A stretch of DNA of 6,340 bases from Clostridiaceae bacterium UBA6085 (GCA_002428605.1 DIXH01000068.1:1-6340); one strand, 5' to 3'. Positions 1 through 5,974 are shown, numbered from the stretch's first letter. The notes: a model not told the origin generated them from the sequence alone. A program made the numbers and translations.

Positions 1-581
1 ACAAGGATGTAAGGGTAGTGTTCATAGGACCCTGCATCGCAAAGAAGACTGAGGCAAAGGACCCTGACATAGCCGGAGTCATTGATGCAGTACTGACCTT
101 CCAGGAGGTCAAAGTCATGTTCGATGCTCTCGGGATAGATCCTGAAAAGATGTCGGGAATACCATCAATGGAATATGCTTCCAAAGGCGGAAGGCTTTAT
201 GCAAGGACTGGAGGTGTATCCGTGGCGGTAGGTGAGGCAATAGAGGAAATGTTCCCTTTGAAATACAGGATGTTCAAGTCTGTTCAGGCCAACGGCGTCA
301 AGGAATGCAAGGCACTTCTGGACAGGGTTAAGAGTGGCGAGGTTGGAGATGTCTCGTTCATTGAAGGCATGGGCTGCATCGGCGGCTGTGTCGGAGGACC
401 AAAGGGTCTCATTCCAAAGGAGTCCGGGCTTATTTTCGTTGAAAAGACTGCTCAGGAATCTGTTATCAAGGTAGCCGCCAATTCCTATTTGATCGATGAG
501 ATACTGAGTAGGTTCGGCATTCATGACAGGGAGGACTTCAAGGACCACACGAAGACCGAGATATTCGAGAGGACCTTTTAG
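1..581 (+). CDS. [FeFe]-hydrogenase-like protein, C-terminal part (5' truncated by window)
   Basis: The reading frame is open from base 3, so the protein starts outside the window and the GTG at 18 is not its start; about 192 C-terminal residues are visible. Two of the three H-cluster cysteine loops can be seen: an L2-like loop GPCIAKKTEA (Cys at 33-35) and an L3-like loop EGMGCIGGCVGG (Cys at 375-377 and 387-389). This is the [Fe] hydrogenase large subunit C-terminal domain, whose catalytic members interconvert protons and H2. Catalytic enzymes usually have MPC in L2 and MACPGGC in L3; here Met is replaced by Gly and the Pro before GGC by Ile. Those changes resemble, from memory, the putatively sensory groups (C and D). 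The protein ends about 60 residues after L3, so no C-terminal PAS domain follows as in group C, which favours group D. The first loop (TSCCP) and any ferredoxin domains lie outside the window. Family sure, function uncertain. Confidence 0.88.
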   Translation, partial: KDVRVVFIGPCIAKKTEAKDPDIAGVIDAVLTFQEVKVMFDALGIDPEKMSGIPSMEYASKGGRLYARTGGVSVAVGEAIEEMFPLKYRMFKSVQANGVKECKALLDRVKSGEVGDVSFIEGMGCIGGCVGGPKGLIPKESGLIFVEKTAQESVIKVAANSYLIDEILSRFGIHDREDFKDHTKTEIFERTF

Positions 582-615
582 TCACAGGGACAACTCTCGA
601 CTCATTGCACATGTT

Positions 616-643
616 GAGGAGGCTTTAGCAGTCTCCTCTTTTT
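616..643 (+). terminator. Intrinsic terminator after the hydrogenase-like gene
   Basis: The stem is GAGGAGGCT (616-624) against AGTCTCCTC (630-638): 9 bp with one G-T wobble, a 5-nt loop, and then five T residues (639-643). It lies 34 bp after the TAG stop of the hydrogenase-like gene and ends that transcript. Confidence 0.88.
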
Positions 644-654
644 CATGCTATAAT
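625..654 (+). promoter_or_regulatory. Extended -10 promoter for the PAP2-HAD unit
   Basis: TGCTATAAT at 646-654 is a consensus extended -10 (TGn plus TATAAT). A weak -35, TTAGCA (625-630), lies 18 bp upstream. Transcription would begin near 661 and give a leader of about 36 nt. The -35 lies inside the loop of the preceding terminator, and the spacer covers its 3' arm and T-run. No experimental start is known; the -10 match is the strong part. Confidence 0.7.
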
Positions 655-696
655 ATATTGACGCAAATGCGTGAATCCATAATATTCGGAGATGCC

Positions 697-1230
697 ATGA
701 TACAGAGAATATCGGAATTTGACAAGGCAGCTGTACTATATATCAATAACAGGCTAAGGACCAGGTTACTGGACTATTTTTTCATAGGAGCAACCTATCT
801 TGGCTCTGACGTCTTCGCACTTGGTGTAATCCTTGGGCTTTTCTTCTTTCCAGGTCGGAACTTCAATTCATTCGCTGCCGCTGCCGCCCTATCACTCTTC
901 TTCACTTCGATCACTGTTGGAGTGGTAAAGTTCTTTGTAAAAAGGAAGCGGCCATTTGAAAAGCTGATCAATCTGAACAGCATAAAGATAGGAGTTGACC
1001 AGTTTTCGTTTCCTTCAGGGCACACTGCAGCTGCATTCACCCTGGCAGCCACCGTCGCGCTTCTTACATCAAGCCCACTTATTTCATTTATCTACTATAT
1101 GTTGGCGACTTTGGTTGCAATGTCAAGGGTATATCTTGGCGTCCACTACCCTTCGGATGTAGCAGCCGGTGCGGTAGTCGGTACCTCCTATGCTGTCGTG
1201 GTCCATTTTATGATTTTGGGGAGAGTGTAG
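697..1230 (+). CDS. PAP2-family membrane phosphatase (possible lipid or undecaprenyl-PP phosphatase)
   Basis: This 177-residue integral membrane protein carries all three signature motifs of the type 2 phosphatidic acid phosphatase superfamily: K78-x6-R85-P86 (KFFVKRKRP), P106-S-G-H109, and S143-R-x5-H150-x3-D154 (SRVYLGVHYPSD). The His residues are the family's nucleophile and acid/base. Hydrophobic segments are near residues 27-51, 59-80, 111-126, 127-142 and 155-174, with the motifs expected on the outer face. The length fits small bacterial members such as BcrC-like undecaprenyl pyrophosphate phosphatases and PgpB-like enzymes, but the substrate cannot be read from the sequence. The start is the ATG at 697, with CGGAG (687-691) 5 nt upstream. 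The frame is open back to an ATG at 523, but that extension runs through the hydrogenase gene, the terminator and the promoter, so I reject it. The stop is 1 nt before the HAD gene, so the two are probably co-translated. Confidence 0.9.
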   Translation: MIQRISEFDKAAVLYINNRLRTRLLDYFFIGATYLGSDVFALGVILGLFFFPGRNFNSFAAAAALSLFFTSITVGVVKFFVKRKRPFEKLINLNSIKIGVDQFSFPSGHTAAAFTLAATVALLTSSPLISFIYYMLATLVAMSRVYLGVHYPSDVAAGAVVGTSYAVVVHFMILGRV

Positions 1231-1231
1231 A

Positions 1232-1885
1232 ATGCTTGATGGCGTAATGGGTGTAATATTTGACCTTGACGGTACTCTTGTTGACTCCATGTGGGTCTGG
1301 AGAAAAGTGGATGAGGACTTTCTGGTTCAGAGGAACATAGACCTTGAACCCGAAGAGCTTATGAGAAGGATTGCCCATAAGAGCTTCCATGAGACTGCAG
1401 TCTACTTCAAGGAGACCTTCAATCTAGTTGAAACAATCGAAGAGATAAAAGACCAGTGGAACAATTCAGTGAAATCCATTTATCGTGATAATGTTATGCT
1501 GAAGGAAGGCGCTTTGGAGATACTTATGAAGCTCAGGGAAAAGGGCACCAAGATAGCCCTTGCGACCTCAAGCTCTGAGGAGATACTCGAAGCTTGTCTG
1601 GAGGCCCGAAATATCAGACATTACTTTGATGTGGTAGTAACTACTGATATGGCAGGAAAGACCAAGGTTGAACCGGACGTCTATCTCCTGGCTGCGGACA
1701 GGCTTGAGCTTAGTCCCTCATCTATCGCTGTATTTGAGGACATTCCGGCCGCCATGCTTGGAGCAAGGAAGGCAGGAATGAAGGTGTTCGGGGTTCATGA
1801 CAGCTTTTCGGAGCACCTCCATGATGAGATACTCAGAAACTGCCATGTCTATGTCAGAAGCCTGAAGGATGTTGAAGTTAATTGA
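1232..1885 (+). CDS. HAD-superfamily phosphatase (beta-phosphoglucomutase/phosphatase-like subfamily)
   Basis: A 217-residue cytoplasmic protein with the four HAD motifs in order. Motif I is FDLDGTLVDS (D11 nucleophile, D13 acid/base), motif II is in LATSSS (T112/S113), motif III is a Lys in GKTKVEPDVY (K143 or K145), and motif IV is VFEDIPAA (E169, D170, Mg2+ binding). Residues 16-90 form the alpha-helical C1 cap typical of subfamily IA, which is followed by KEGALEIL, the usual return to the core. Members hydrolyse small phosphate esters (sugar phosphates, phosphoglycolate, nucleotides) or isomerise beta-phosphoglucose; the substrate is not predictable here. GKTKVEPDVY carries a two-residue insertion relative to the common GKPxPD. 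The start is ATG 1232 with GGGGAG (1218-1223) 8 nt upstream; an internal ATG at 1247 is less well supported. It lies 1 nt after the PAP2 stop, so they form one operon. Confidence 0.9.
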   Translation: MLDGVMGVIFDLDGTLVDSMWVWRKVDEDFLVQRNIDLEPEELMRRIAHKSFHETAVYFKETFNLVETIEEIKDQWNNSVKSIYRDNVMLKEGALEILMKLREKGTKIALATSSSEEILEACLEARNIRHYFDVVVTTDMAGKTKVEPDVYLLAADRLELSPSSIAVFEDIPAAMLGARKAGMKVFGVHDSFSEHLHDEILRNCHVYVRSLKDVEVN

Positions 1886-1923
1886 GAACCAGGAAATGAG
1901 GCAGCTCCTCATTTCCTGGTTCT
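1885..1923. terminator. 39-bp perfect dyad at convergent gene ends (candidate bidirectional terminator)
   Basis: A 17-bp arm (1885-1901, beginning AGAACCAGG) is repeated perfectly in inverse at 1907-1923 around the 5-nt loop CAGCT. The first base is the last base of the HAD stop codon, and the right arm contains the stop and last four codons of the glycosyltransferase. Neither direction has a following T-run, so it may stabilise 3' ends or block head-on transcription rather than terminate by the classical mechanism. Confidence 0.72.
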
Positions 1924-2976
1924 ATTCATTCCCTTATAGAAGGAGTCTATCCTTGAAGTATATGCCGCAAGCGTGAAAAGCCTTCCAGCTCTTTTCCTGG
2001 CATTATCTGCCAGATGAAGCCTTAGCCCATTGTCATCAATCACCTTTACCAGAGCTTTCGATAGGTCCTCACTGTCTTCAGGTTCAAAAAGCAGAGCACA
2101 ATCATCTGGTACGACCTCTGGAATCCCCCCGGTCCTTGATGCCACAACCGGCGTTCCGGCAAACATGGCCTCCATGATAGATACAGGAAGTCCCTCCCAC
2201 CTCGATGGAAGAACAAACGCCCTGGCACGCCTGAGATATTCACCTACGTTATCCACGTTTCCCCTGAAATCCACTGCGTTGCTCAGACCAAGCCTGTCTC
2301 GGAGCTCAACAAGTTCACTCCTCATCACTCCATCCCCAAGGACCACTGCAGAATATCCCTTATCCTTGATTATCGAGAGGGCTTCGAGGAAAATATCTAC
2401 ACCCTTCTCCCGTCCTCTGAGCGATGCTACAAGAACGAAGTCGAACTCCTCTTTCCTTGGTCCGCTAAACCTCTTTTCATCGGTACCACCGTACACTACA
2501 GTGCAGTTGTCCCCTGCATGGATCATTGCAAGCTTCTTCCTTGCCGCTTCACTTATGACAATGACCCCGTCATAAAGTCTGTAGCTCAAAGCCTCCAGTG
2601 GTCTGAGCAGGGAAATTCCCCTTCTTCTGTTGCTGGTTGAGTGCTCACTGAATACAAACGGGATCTTCCTGAAAAATGGTCTTAGGAACGCCACATAATA
2701 CTGGGGTGGAAACAGATGTGCATGCACTATGTCAGGCTTCTCGGATATTATTGCACGGGCTATACCGAGCATTGCACCGATAAATCTGTACTTGCTGGGC
2801 AGCTCCATGTCAATAACCTTCACTCCTGAATTTTCAAGGCCAGATCTGATCCAACTGTCGCTTGAAACAAGTGTCAGGATGACACTGGTAGTCTCGCTTG
2901 AATTCAGCGCATAGGAACTGAGCAGGGCCTCAGCACCTCCGACATCAAGATTGTTTATTATCTGCAATATCTTCAT
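1909..2976 (-). CDS. GT4-family glycosyltransferase
   Basis: A 355-residue protein with the GT-B fold of retaining GT4 glycosyltransferases. The N-terminal half starts MKILQIINNL and carries the acceptor-side glycine loop DVGGAE (11-16) and the HAH motif (85-87). The C-terminal half has the nucleotide-sugar site: SLRGREKGVD (R186/K191 region), LGDGVMR (213-219), and the E-x7-E signature E261...E269 in EGLPVSIMEA, followed by AGTPVVAS and GGIPEVV. Such enzymes transfer sugars from NDP-sugars to lipids, polysaccharides or other acceptors at the inner face of the membrane; donor and acceptor cannot be told. The start is ATG 2974-2976 with a strong GGAGGA (complement of 2981-2986) 4 nt upstream. 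No other polysaccharide gene is adjacent. It lies directly downstream of the prolyl isomerase, but a terminator intervenes. Confidence 0.92.
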   Translation of the reverse strand: MKILQIINNLDVGGAEALLSSYALNSSETTSVILTLVSSDSWIRSGLENSGVKVIDMELPSKYRFIGAMLGIARAIISEKPDIVHAHLFPPQYYVAFLRPFFRKIPFVFSEHSTSNRRRGISLLRPLEALSYRLYDGVIVISEAARKKLAMIHAGDNCTVVYGGTDEKRFSGPRKEEFDFVLVASLRGREKGVDIFLEALSIIKDKGYSAVVLGDGVMRSELVELRDRLGLSNAVDFRGNVDNVGEYLRRARAFVLPSRWEGLPVSIMEAMFAGTPVVASRTGGIPEVVPDDCALLFEPEDSEDLSKALVKVIDDNGLRLHLADNARKRAGRLFTLAAYTSRIDSFYKGMNRTRK

Positions 2977-2993
2977 CTGATCCTCCGGATTCG

Positions 2994-3021
2994 AAAAGGC
3001 CCGCTATTTAAGCGAGCCTTT
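2994..3021 (-). terminator. Intrinsic terminator between prolyl isomerase and glycosyltransferase genes
   Basis: On the minus strand the 11-bp stem AAAGGCTCGCT / AGCGGGCCTTT (one G-U pair) closes the loop TAAAT and ends in TTTT. It begins 3 nt after the isomerase stop and ends only about 8 nt before the Shine-Dalgarno of the glycosyltransferase. The short U-run suggests partial read-through. Confidence 0.75.
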
Positions 3022-3024
3022 GGT

Positions 3025-3774
3025 CTACTTCAGTGTGACGTTGTACTTTGTCTTAAGGTCCTCAAGAAGCCTTGTGTAATGGTCCATCTGCTTCTCTTTC
3101 AGGAGTTCCGCCCTTATGGATTCCCTGACATCATCGAAATTCGCTGCCCCAAATCCCTTCTTGTCTGTAGTCTTTATTATATGGTATCCGAACTGGGTCC
3201 TCACAGGTTCATTTGTCATTTCACCCTTTTCGAGAGCAAACGCTGCGTTCTCGAATTCAGGAACCATCATCCCTCTTCCAAAATCTCCAAGGTCTCCACC
3301 CTGTGACTTTGAAGGGCATGATGAGAACTCTGCCGCTGCATCGCCAAAATCCATTCCGTCTTCAACTATCTTCTTCAGTATGTCATTTGCAAGCTCCTCG
3401 CTATCTACAAGGATGTGGCTCGCCCTTACGGACTGCTGTCCGCTATACTTGCCCGGGTTCATATTGTATGCTTTTTCCGCTTCGGCATCATCTACACTTA
3501 TCTCAGACATTATCTTATTCATTGTGCTGTTGAACCTGATTTCCTTCTCGACCTGCTCCATCTGGGTAAGATACATCTGGTCCTTGTCGACTCCTATCTC
3601 CAATCCGAATGCATTGATAAGCTCTACGCTTACAAGCTGCTCCAGAAGCTGCTTCCTTCCGAACTCTGACTGGAAGTAAGCCTTCCTTTCAGGTGGGAGC
3701 TGTTCTATAGTCCTGTCAAGCACATCTGATGTTATATCCATCCCGTTTACTGTAGCCAATATCTTGTTATCCAT
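3025..3774 (-). CDS. Parvulin-type peptidyl-prolyl cis-trans isomerase, cytoplasmic
   Basis: This 249-residue protein has an N-terminal helical SurA/trigger-factor-like region (about 1-112) and a rotamase domain at 115-205. The domain shows the parvulin signatures: RASHILV (117-123), FSSCPSKSQGGDLGDFGRG (150-168), MVPEFENAAFAL (170-181) and TQFGYHIIKT (193-202). C153 takes the place occupied by Asp or Cys in the parvulin active site, and H120 and H198 are the conserved His pair. It catalyses isomerisation at Xaa-Pro bonds and probably acts as a folding helper. No signal peptide or lipobox is present at MDNKILATVNGMDITS, so unlike PrsA it should stay in the cytoplasm. The start ATG (3772-3774) has AAGGAGA (complement of 3781-3787) about 6 nt upstream. 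It is divergent from the peroxiredoxin gene and is followed by a terminator. Confidence 0.93.
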   Translation of the reverse strand: MDNKILATVNGMDITSDVLDRTIEQLPPERKAYFQSEFGRKQLLEQLVSVELINAFGLEIGVDKDQMYLTQMEQVEKEIRFNSTMNKIMSEISVDDAEAEKAYNMNPGKYSGQQSVRASHILVDSEELANDILKKIVEDGMDFGDAAAEFSSCPSKSQGGDLGDFGRGMMVPEFENAAFALEKGEMTNEPVRTQFGYHIIKTTDKKGFGAANFDDVRESIRAELLKEKQMDHYTRLLEDLKTKYNVTLK

Positions 3775-3816
3775 TGATCTTCTCCTTCAAATCTTCTATG
3801 ATTCATATACTTCATA

Positions 3817-3845
3817 ATACTAACACAAATTCTGCAAACAGTGAA
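3817..3845 (-). promoter_or_regulatory. Candidate promoter for the prolyl isomerase gene
   Basis: On the minus strand TTCACT (3840-3845) and TAGTAT (3817-3822) are spaced by 17 bp, each matching 4 of 6 consensus bases. A start near 3810 would leave a leader of about 36 nt. It is weak but the best-placed pair in the divergent region. Confidence 0.38.
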
Positions 3846-3896
3846 CCTCATCATGTTAACACAAAATATACCTCAAGACCCTAAACATGTTAATAC
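3820..3896. repeat. Three spaced copies of a TAAYAC-type element in the divergent region
   Basis: TAACACAAA occurs at 3821-3829 and again at 3857-3865. CATGTTAACAC at 3852-3862 is repeated as CATGTTAATAC at 3886-3896. Copies are about 35 bp apart (36 then 34), and the first and third overlap the two predicted promoters. These could be operator half-sites for a shared regulator; the base composition is AT-rich, so chance is possible. Confidence 0.4.
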
Positions 3897-3910
3897 TTTT
3901 TTGCTATCAT
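3882..3910 (+). promoter_or_regulatory. Extended -10 promoter for the peroxiredoxin gene
   Basis: TGCTATCAT (3902-3910) is an extended -10, five of six in the hexamer. TAAACA (3882-3887) lies 17 bp upstream as a weak -35, four of six. The start would be near 3917, giving a leader of about 28 nt that contains CGGAGG at 3933-3938. Confidence 0.55.
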
Positions 3911-3944
3911 ATTTAATCATATAGGAAATGATCGGAGGTAGCAT

Positions 3945-4418
3945 ATGAAAAAGATTCTCGAGGTCGGAAGCAAAGCACCAGACTTCACTCTTACAGGTTC
4001 AGACCGCAAGGAGCACAGGCTCAGCGACTACAAGGGAAAGAAGGTGATACTTTACTTCTATCCCAAGGACAATACACCTGGATGCACTATCGAGGCTGAA
4101 GGATTCAGGGACAGCAGCAGTGACCTTTCTGCCCTGAATGCGGTGGTCCTTGGTGTCTCAAGAGACTCCCTCAACTCACATGATAAGTTCATAGACAAGT
4201 TTTCTCTTCCATTCATCCTTTTGTCTGATCCAGACAGCGTGGTATGCGAGGAGTATGATGTACTGAAAGAAAAGACCATGTTCGGGAAAACCTCCATCGG
4301 AATACAGAGAAGCACCTTCGTTATCGATGAAGAAGGCAAGATAATCTACATTAACAGAAAGGTTAGTGCTGACGGCCATTCCGAGGAAATAGCAAATTTC
4401 ATAAGAAGCATATCATAA
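3945..4418 (+). CDS. Thiol peroxidase of the PrxQ/BCP family, missing the standard resolving cysteine
   Basis: A 157-residue peroxiredoxin that reduces H2O2 and organic peroxides. It has the BCP/PrxQ thioredoxin fold: GSKAPDFTLTGSD (8-20), the active site P40-x3-T44-x2-C47 in PKDNTPGC, GVSRDS (70-75), LLSDPDS (92-98), and the conserved Arg R122 in QRSTFVIDEEG (121-131). C47 is the peroxidatic cysteine. Many BCP proteins have a resolving Cys five residues later; here that residue is E52. The only other cysteine is C101, in SVVCEEYDV, 54 residues away, so the protein may be a 1-Cys enzyme or use an unusual partner. The start ATG has CGGAGG 6 nt upstream. It is transcribed alone, divergently from the prolyl isomerase, and is closed by a terminator. 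Confidence 0.93.
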   Translation: MKKILEVGSKAPDFTLTGSDRKEHRLSDYKGKKVILYFYPKDNTPGCTIEAEGFRDSSSDLSALNAVVLGVSRDSLNSHDKFIDKFSLPFILLSDPDSVVCEEYDVLKEKTMFGKTSIGIQRSTFVIDEEGKIIYINRKVSADGHSEEIANFIRSIS

Positions 4419-4420
4419 TA

Positions 4421-4453
4421 AAAAAACAGGGAGACATAAAGTCTCCCTATTTT
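4421..4453. terminator. Bidirectional intrinsic terminator between convergent genes
   Basis: The stem AGGGAGAC (4428-4435) / GTCTCCCT (4441-4448) has the loop ATAAA. The plus strand continues ATTTTA. The minus strand has six T residues (complement of 4421-4426), so it is the stronger direction. It begins 2 nt after the peroxiredoxin stop and overlaps the TAG stop of the minus-strand gene. Confidence 0.88.
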
Positions 4454-5031
4454 ACATTTATTGCTGCAATTGCAATGAATAATCTCCTGTGTGAGAGCTC
4501 ATTCAGGTCGAGCTCCTCCATCCTGCCGTTGTTCGACACCACGACTGAGTAATCATCTGAGTAGCCAGTGACAGTTACCCAGTGATTATCCAGTTCATCC
4601 TTATATCCCTTCATTGTTCTCTTTCCAATTATTAATGGGACCGGATTGTCCTTCTCAATATTTTTTCTTATCTCTATCATTATCTTCTTCAGCCCATCGC
4701 TTTCCTTGTACAGACTGTGTATTATCCTGACAGAAGCCTTCCTTTTCCTCAGACCATAGTAAGCCAGCGCAGCAAGCTTGAATCTGAGGGCAGTTGTAGG
4801 ACCAAGCAGATATCTTTTGAAGAACTGCTCCTGAAGCTCTTTGACTTCATCCTTCGTATATCTCTTCCTCGCCTCATAGGCGACATATGTATGCAAAGTC
4901 ACTGAACCGCATCCGAATTTTGCAATTCCCTTCGAACCGATATGCTGATTCCCGCCATACATTCCTCCGAAGTAGTCCCTGAGGTCATCCTTTATCATCA
5001 TAAATCTCTTGTTTTCAATCACTCTTTCCAA
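4447..5031 (-). CDS. Putative intracellular papain/C39-like cysteine peptidase-fold protein (hypothetical)
   Basis: I do not recognise a named family. Two blocks suggest a papain-like/C39-like fold: KFGCGSVTLHTY with candidate nucleophile C41 near the N-terminus, and DNHWVTVTGYSDDY with H150 about 110 residues later, followed by the strand VVVSNNGRMEELDL, whose N167/N168 could be the third catalytic residue. The spacing and the HWVxVTGY pattern are those of the Peptidase_C39_2 type. The middle (55-125) is helical and rich in Lys/Arg. There is no signal peptide or membrane segment, so it is presumably cytoplasmic, whereas many C39-like proteins are exported. The start is uncertain: TTG 5031 is the longest option (TAA lies immediately upstream) with GGAG about 12 nt before; GTG 5022 or ATG 5001 are alternatives, and all keep C41. 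It follows the ROK gene by 9 nt and is probably co-transcribed with it. Confidence 0.72.
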   Translation of the reverse strand: MERVIENKRFMMIKDDLRDYFGGMYGGNQHIGSKGIAKFGCGSVTLHTYVAYEARKRYTKDEVKELQEQFFKRYLLGPTTALRFKLAALAYYGLRKRKASVRIIHSLYKESDGLKKIMIEIRKNIEKDNPVPLIIGKRTMKGYKDELDNHWVTVTGYSDDYSVVVSNNGRMEELDLNELSHRRLFIAIAAINVK

Positions 5032-5040
5032 TTAAGGTCA

Positions 5041-5949
5041 TCACTCCAATCTACCCTCTACTACTTGCTTGAAGTTATAGACAGCCCCGACCAGGTTAGC
5101 ATCATTGTAGAACCTGCAGTTAGCAAGCTTTGGCTTTGCCATTGGTGACCTGTGTTCTGTATGATACCTGTCCAGTGAAGTCTTCAGCATTTCCAGGAAT
5201 GCCGGCTGCCTGCTTATTCCTCCACCGATCAGTATAAGCTCAGGGTCATAAATGAACTGTAAATTTTCCAGCTGTCTGCAGAGCTCCCAGAGATAACTTT
5301 CAAAAACCTTCAATACTTGCTCATCACCCTGCTCCAACAACTGAAATGCCATAAATCCATCCAGCTCCTGAGGGGGCATTCCCTTTGCCTTCGCTATCGG
5401 ATTCAAAAACCCTCCTATCCCACACCTTCCTGCAAAAGTATCTCTGCCAGAATATGGCATATCAGGGTCACCTGTATATATGAAGCTAAATTCACCTGCA
5501 CTGTGGTTCTTGCCACGATGCACACTTCCATCCTTTACTATGGCTCCCCCGATCCCGGTTCCTATTACAACGACCACAGCATCATCAACGCCTCTAAGCT
5601 CACCCTTCCAAATTTCAGCCCAGGCTGCCGCCTTTGCATCATTCTCGATTGATACATCGACAGGTATCCTTGACCTTACCAGGCCTGCCGCATCTGTATT
5701 GTCTAGAAATCCAAGATTTCCGCTGGTGTACATGTAGCCTGTCTTGTTGTCTATCCTTCCTGGCATACTGAAAGCAATACCATGAGCATCTTCGCCATAT
5801 TTTTTCCAAAGAGTCTCAACTACATCGAGGAAGTCATCAACCGACCTCATCCTGTTGGGCATCCTGTCCTTCAGAATAAATTCAGCTGATTCATCCATCA
5901 CAGCATATTTGATCTCGGTTCCACCTATGTCAATGGCCAGATAATTCAC
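5041..5949 (-). CDS. ROK-family sugar kinase-like protein
   Basis: A protein of 302 residues (303 if started at TTG 5952; residue numbers here count that longer form). The actin-like ATPase fold is clear: phosphate-1 loop AIDIGGTEIKYAV (6-18), catalytic ENDAKAAAWAE (103-113, D105 as base), phosphate-2 loop VIGTGIGGAI (129-138), HSAGEFSF (150-157), and adenosine motif LILIGGGIS (239-247). ROK kinases phosphorylate glucose, N-acetylmannosamine, fructose or beta-glucosides in the cytoplasm. There is no N-terminal helix-turn-helix, so it is not a NagC/Mlc-type repressor. The usual zinc motif CxCGxxGCxE is absent: the corresponding stretch is TFAGRCGIGGFL (172-183) with a single Cys, and the ExGH histidine is replaced in EFSF. 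Substrate unknown. I prefer the GTG start at 5949 because AGGAGG (complement of 5957-5962) is 7 nt away, versus 4 nt for TTG 5952. The C39-like gene follows 9 nt after the stop. Confidence 0.88.
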   Translation of the reverse strand: MNYLAIDIGGTEIKYAVMDESAEFILKDRMPNRMRSVDDFLDVVETLWKKYGEDAHGIAFSMPGRIDNKTGYMYTSGNLGFLDNTDAAGLVRSRIPVDVSIENDAKAAAWAEIWKGELRGVDDAVVVVIGTGIGGAIVKDGSVHRGKNHSAGEFSFIYTGDPDMPYSGRDTFAGRCGIGGFLNPIAKAKGMPPQELDGFMAFQLLEQGDEQVLKVFESYLWELCRQLENLQFIYDPELILIGGGISRQPAFLEMLKTSLDRYHTEHRSPMAKPKLANCRFYNDANLVGAVYNFKQVVEGRLE

Positions 5950-5974
5950 CAATGCACCTCCTCTTCACAAATAG

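Noticed and set aside
165..548. 127-residue minus-strand frame inside the hydrogenase gene
   Set aside because: It is antisense to a conserved domain and has no family features.
658..685. TTGACG and TAATAT as a second promoter for PAP2
   Set aside because: The start would fall on or after the ribosome binding site at 687-691, so it could not give a translatable leader of normal form.
523..696. N-terminal extension of the PAP2 frame back to an ATG at 523
   Set aside because: It would run through the end of the hydrogenase gene, an intrinsic terminator and a consensus promoter. The ATG at 697 has a ribosome binding site and gives normal PAP2 length.
2030..2575. 181-residue plus-strand frame, Ser/Thr/Pro rich
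   Set aside because: It is antisense to the glycosyltransferase, and its composition is that of a shadow of the real gene.
3116..3679. 187-residue plus-strand frame, plus other plus-strand frames at 3079-3669
   Set aside because: All are antisense to the prolyl isomerase, whose motifs are unmistakable.
3801..3827. PerR or Fur box in the peroxiredoxin upstream region
   Set aside because: The region is AT-rich, but I could not match the TTATAATnATTATAA pattern convincingly.
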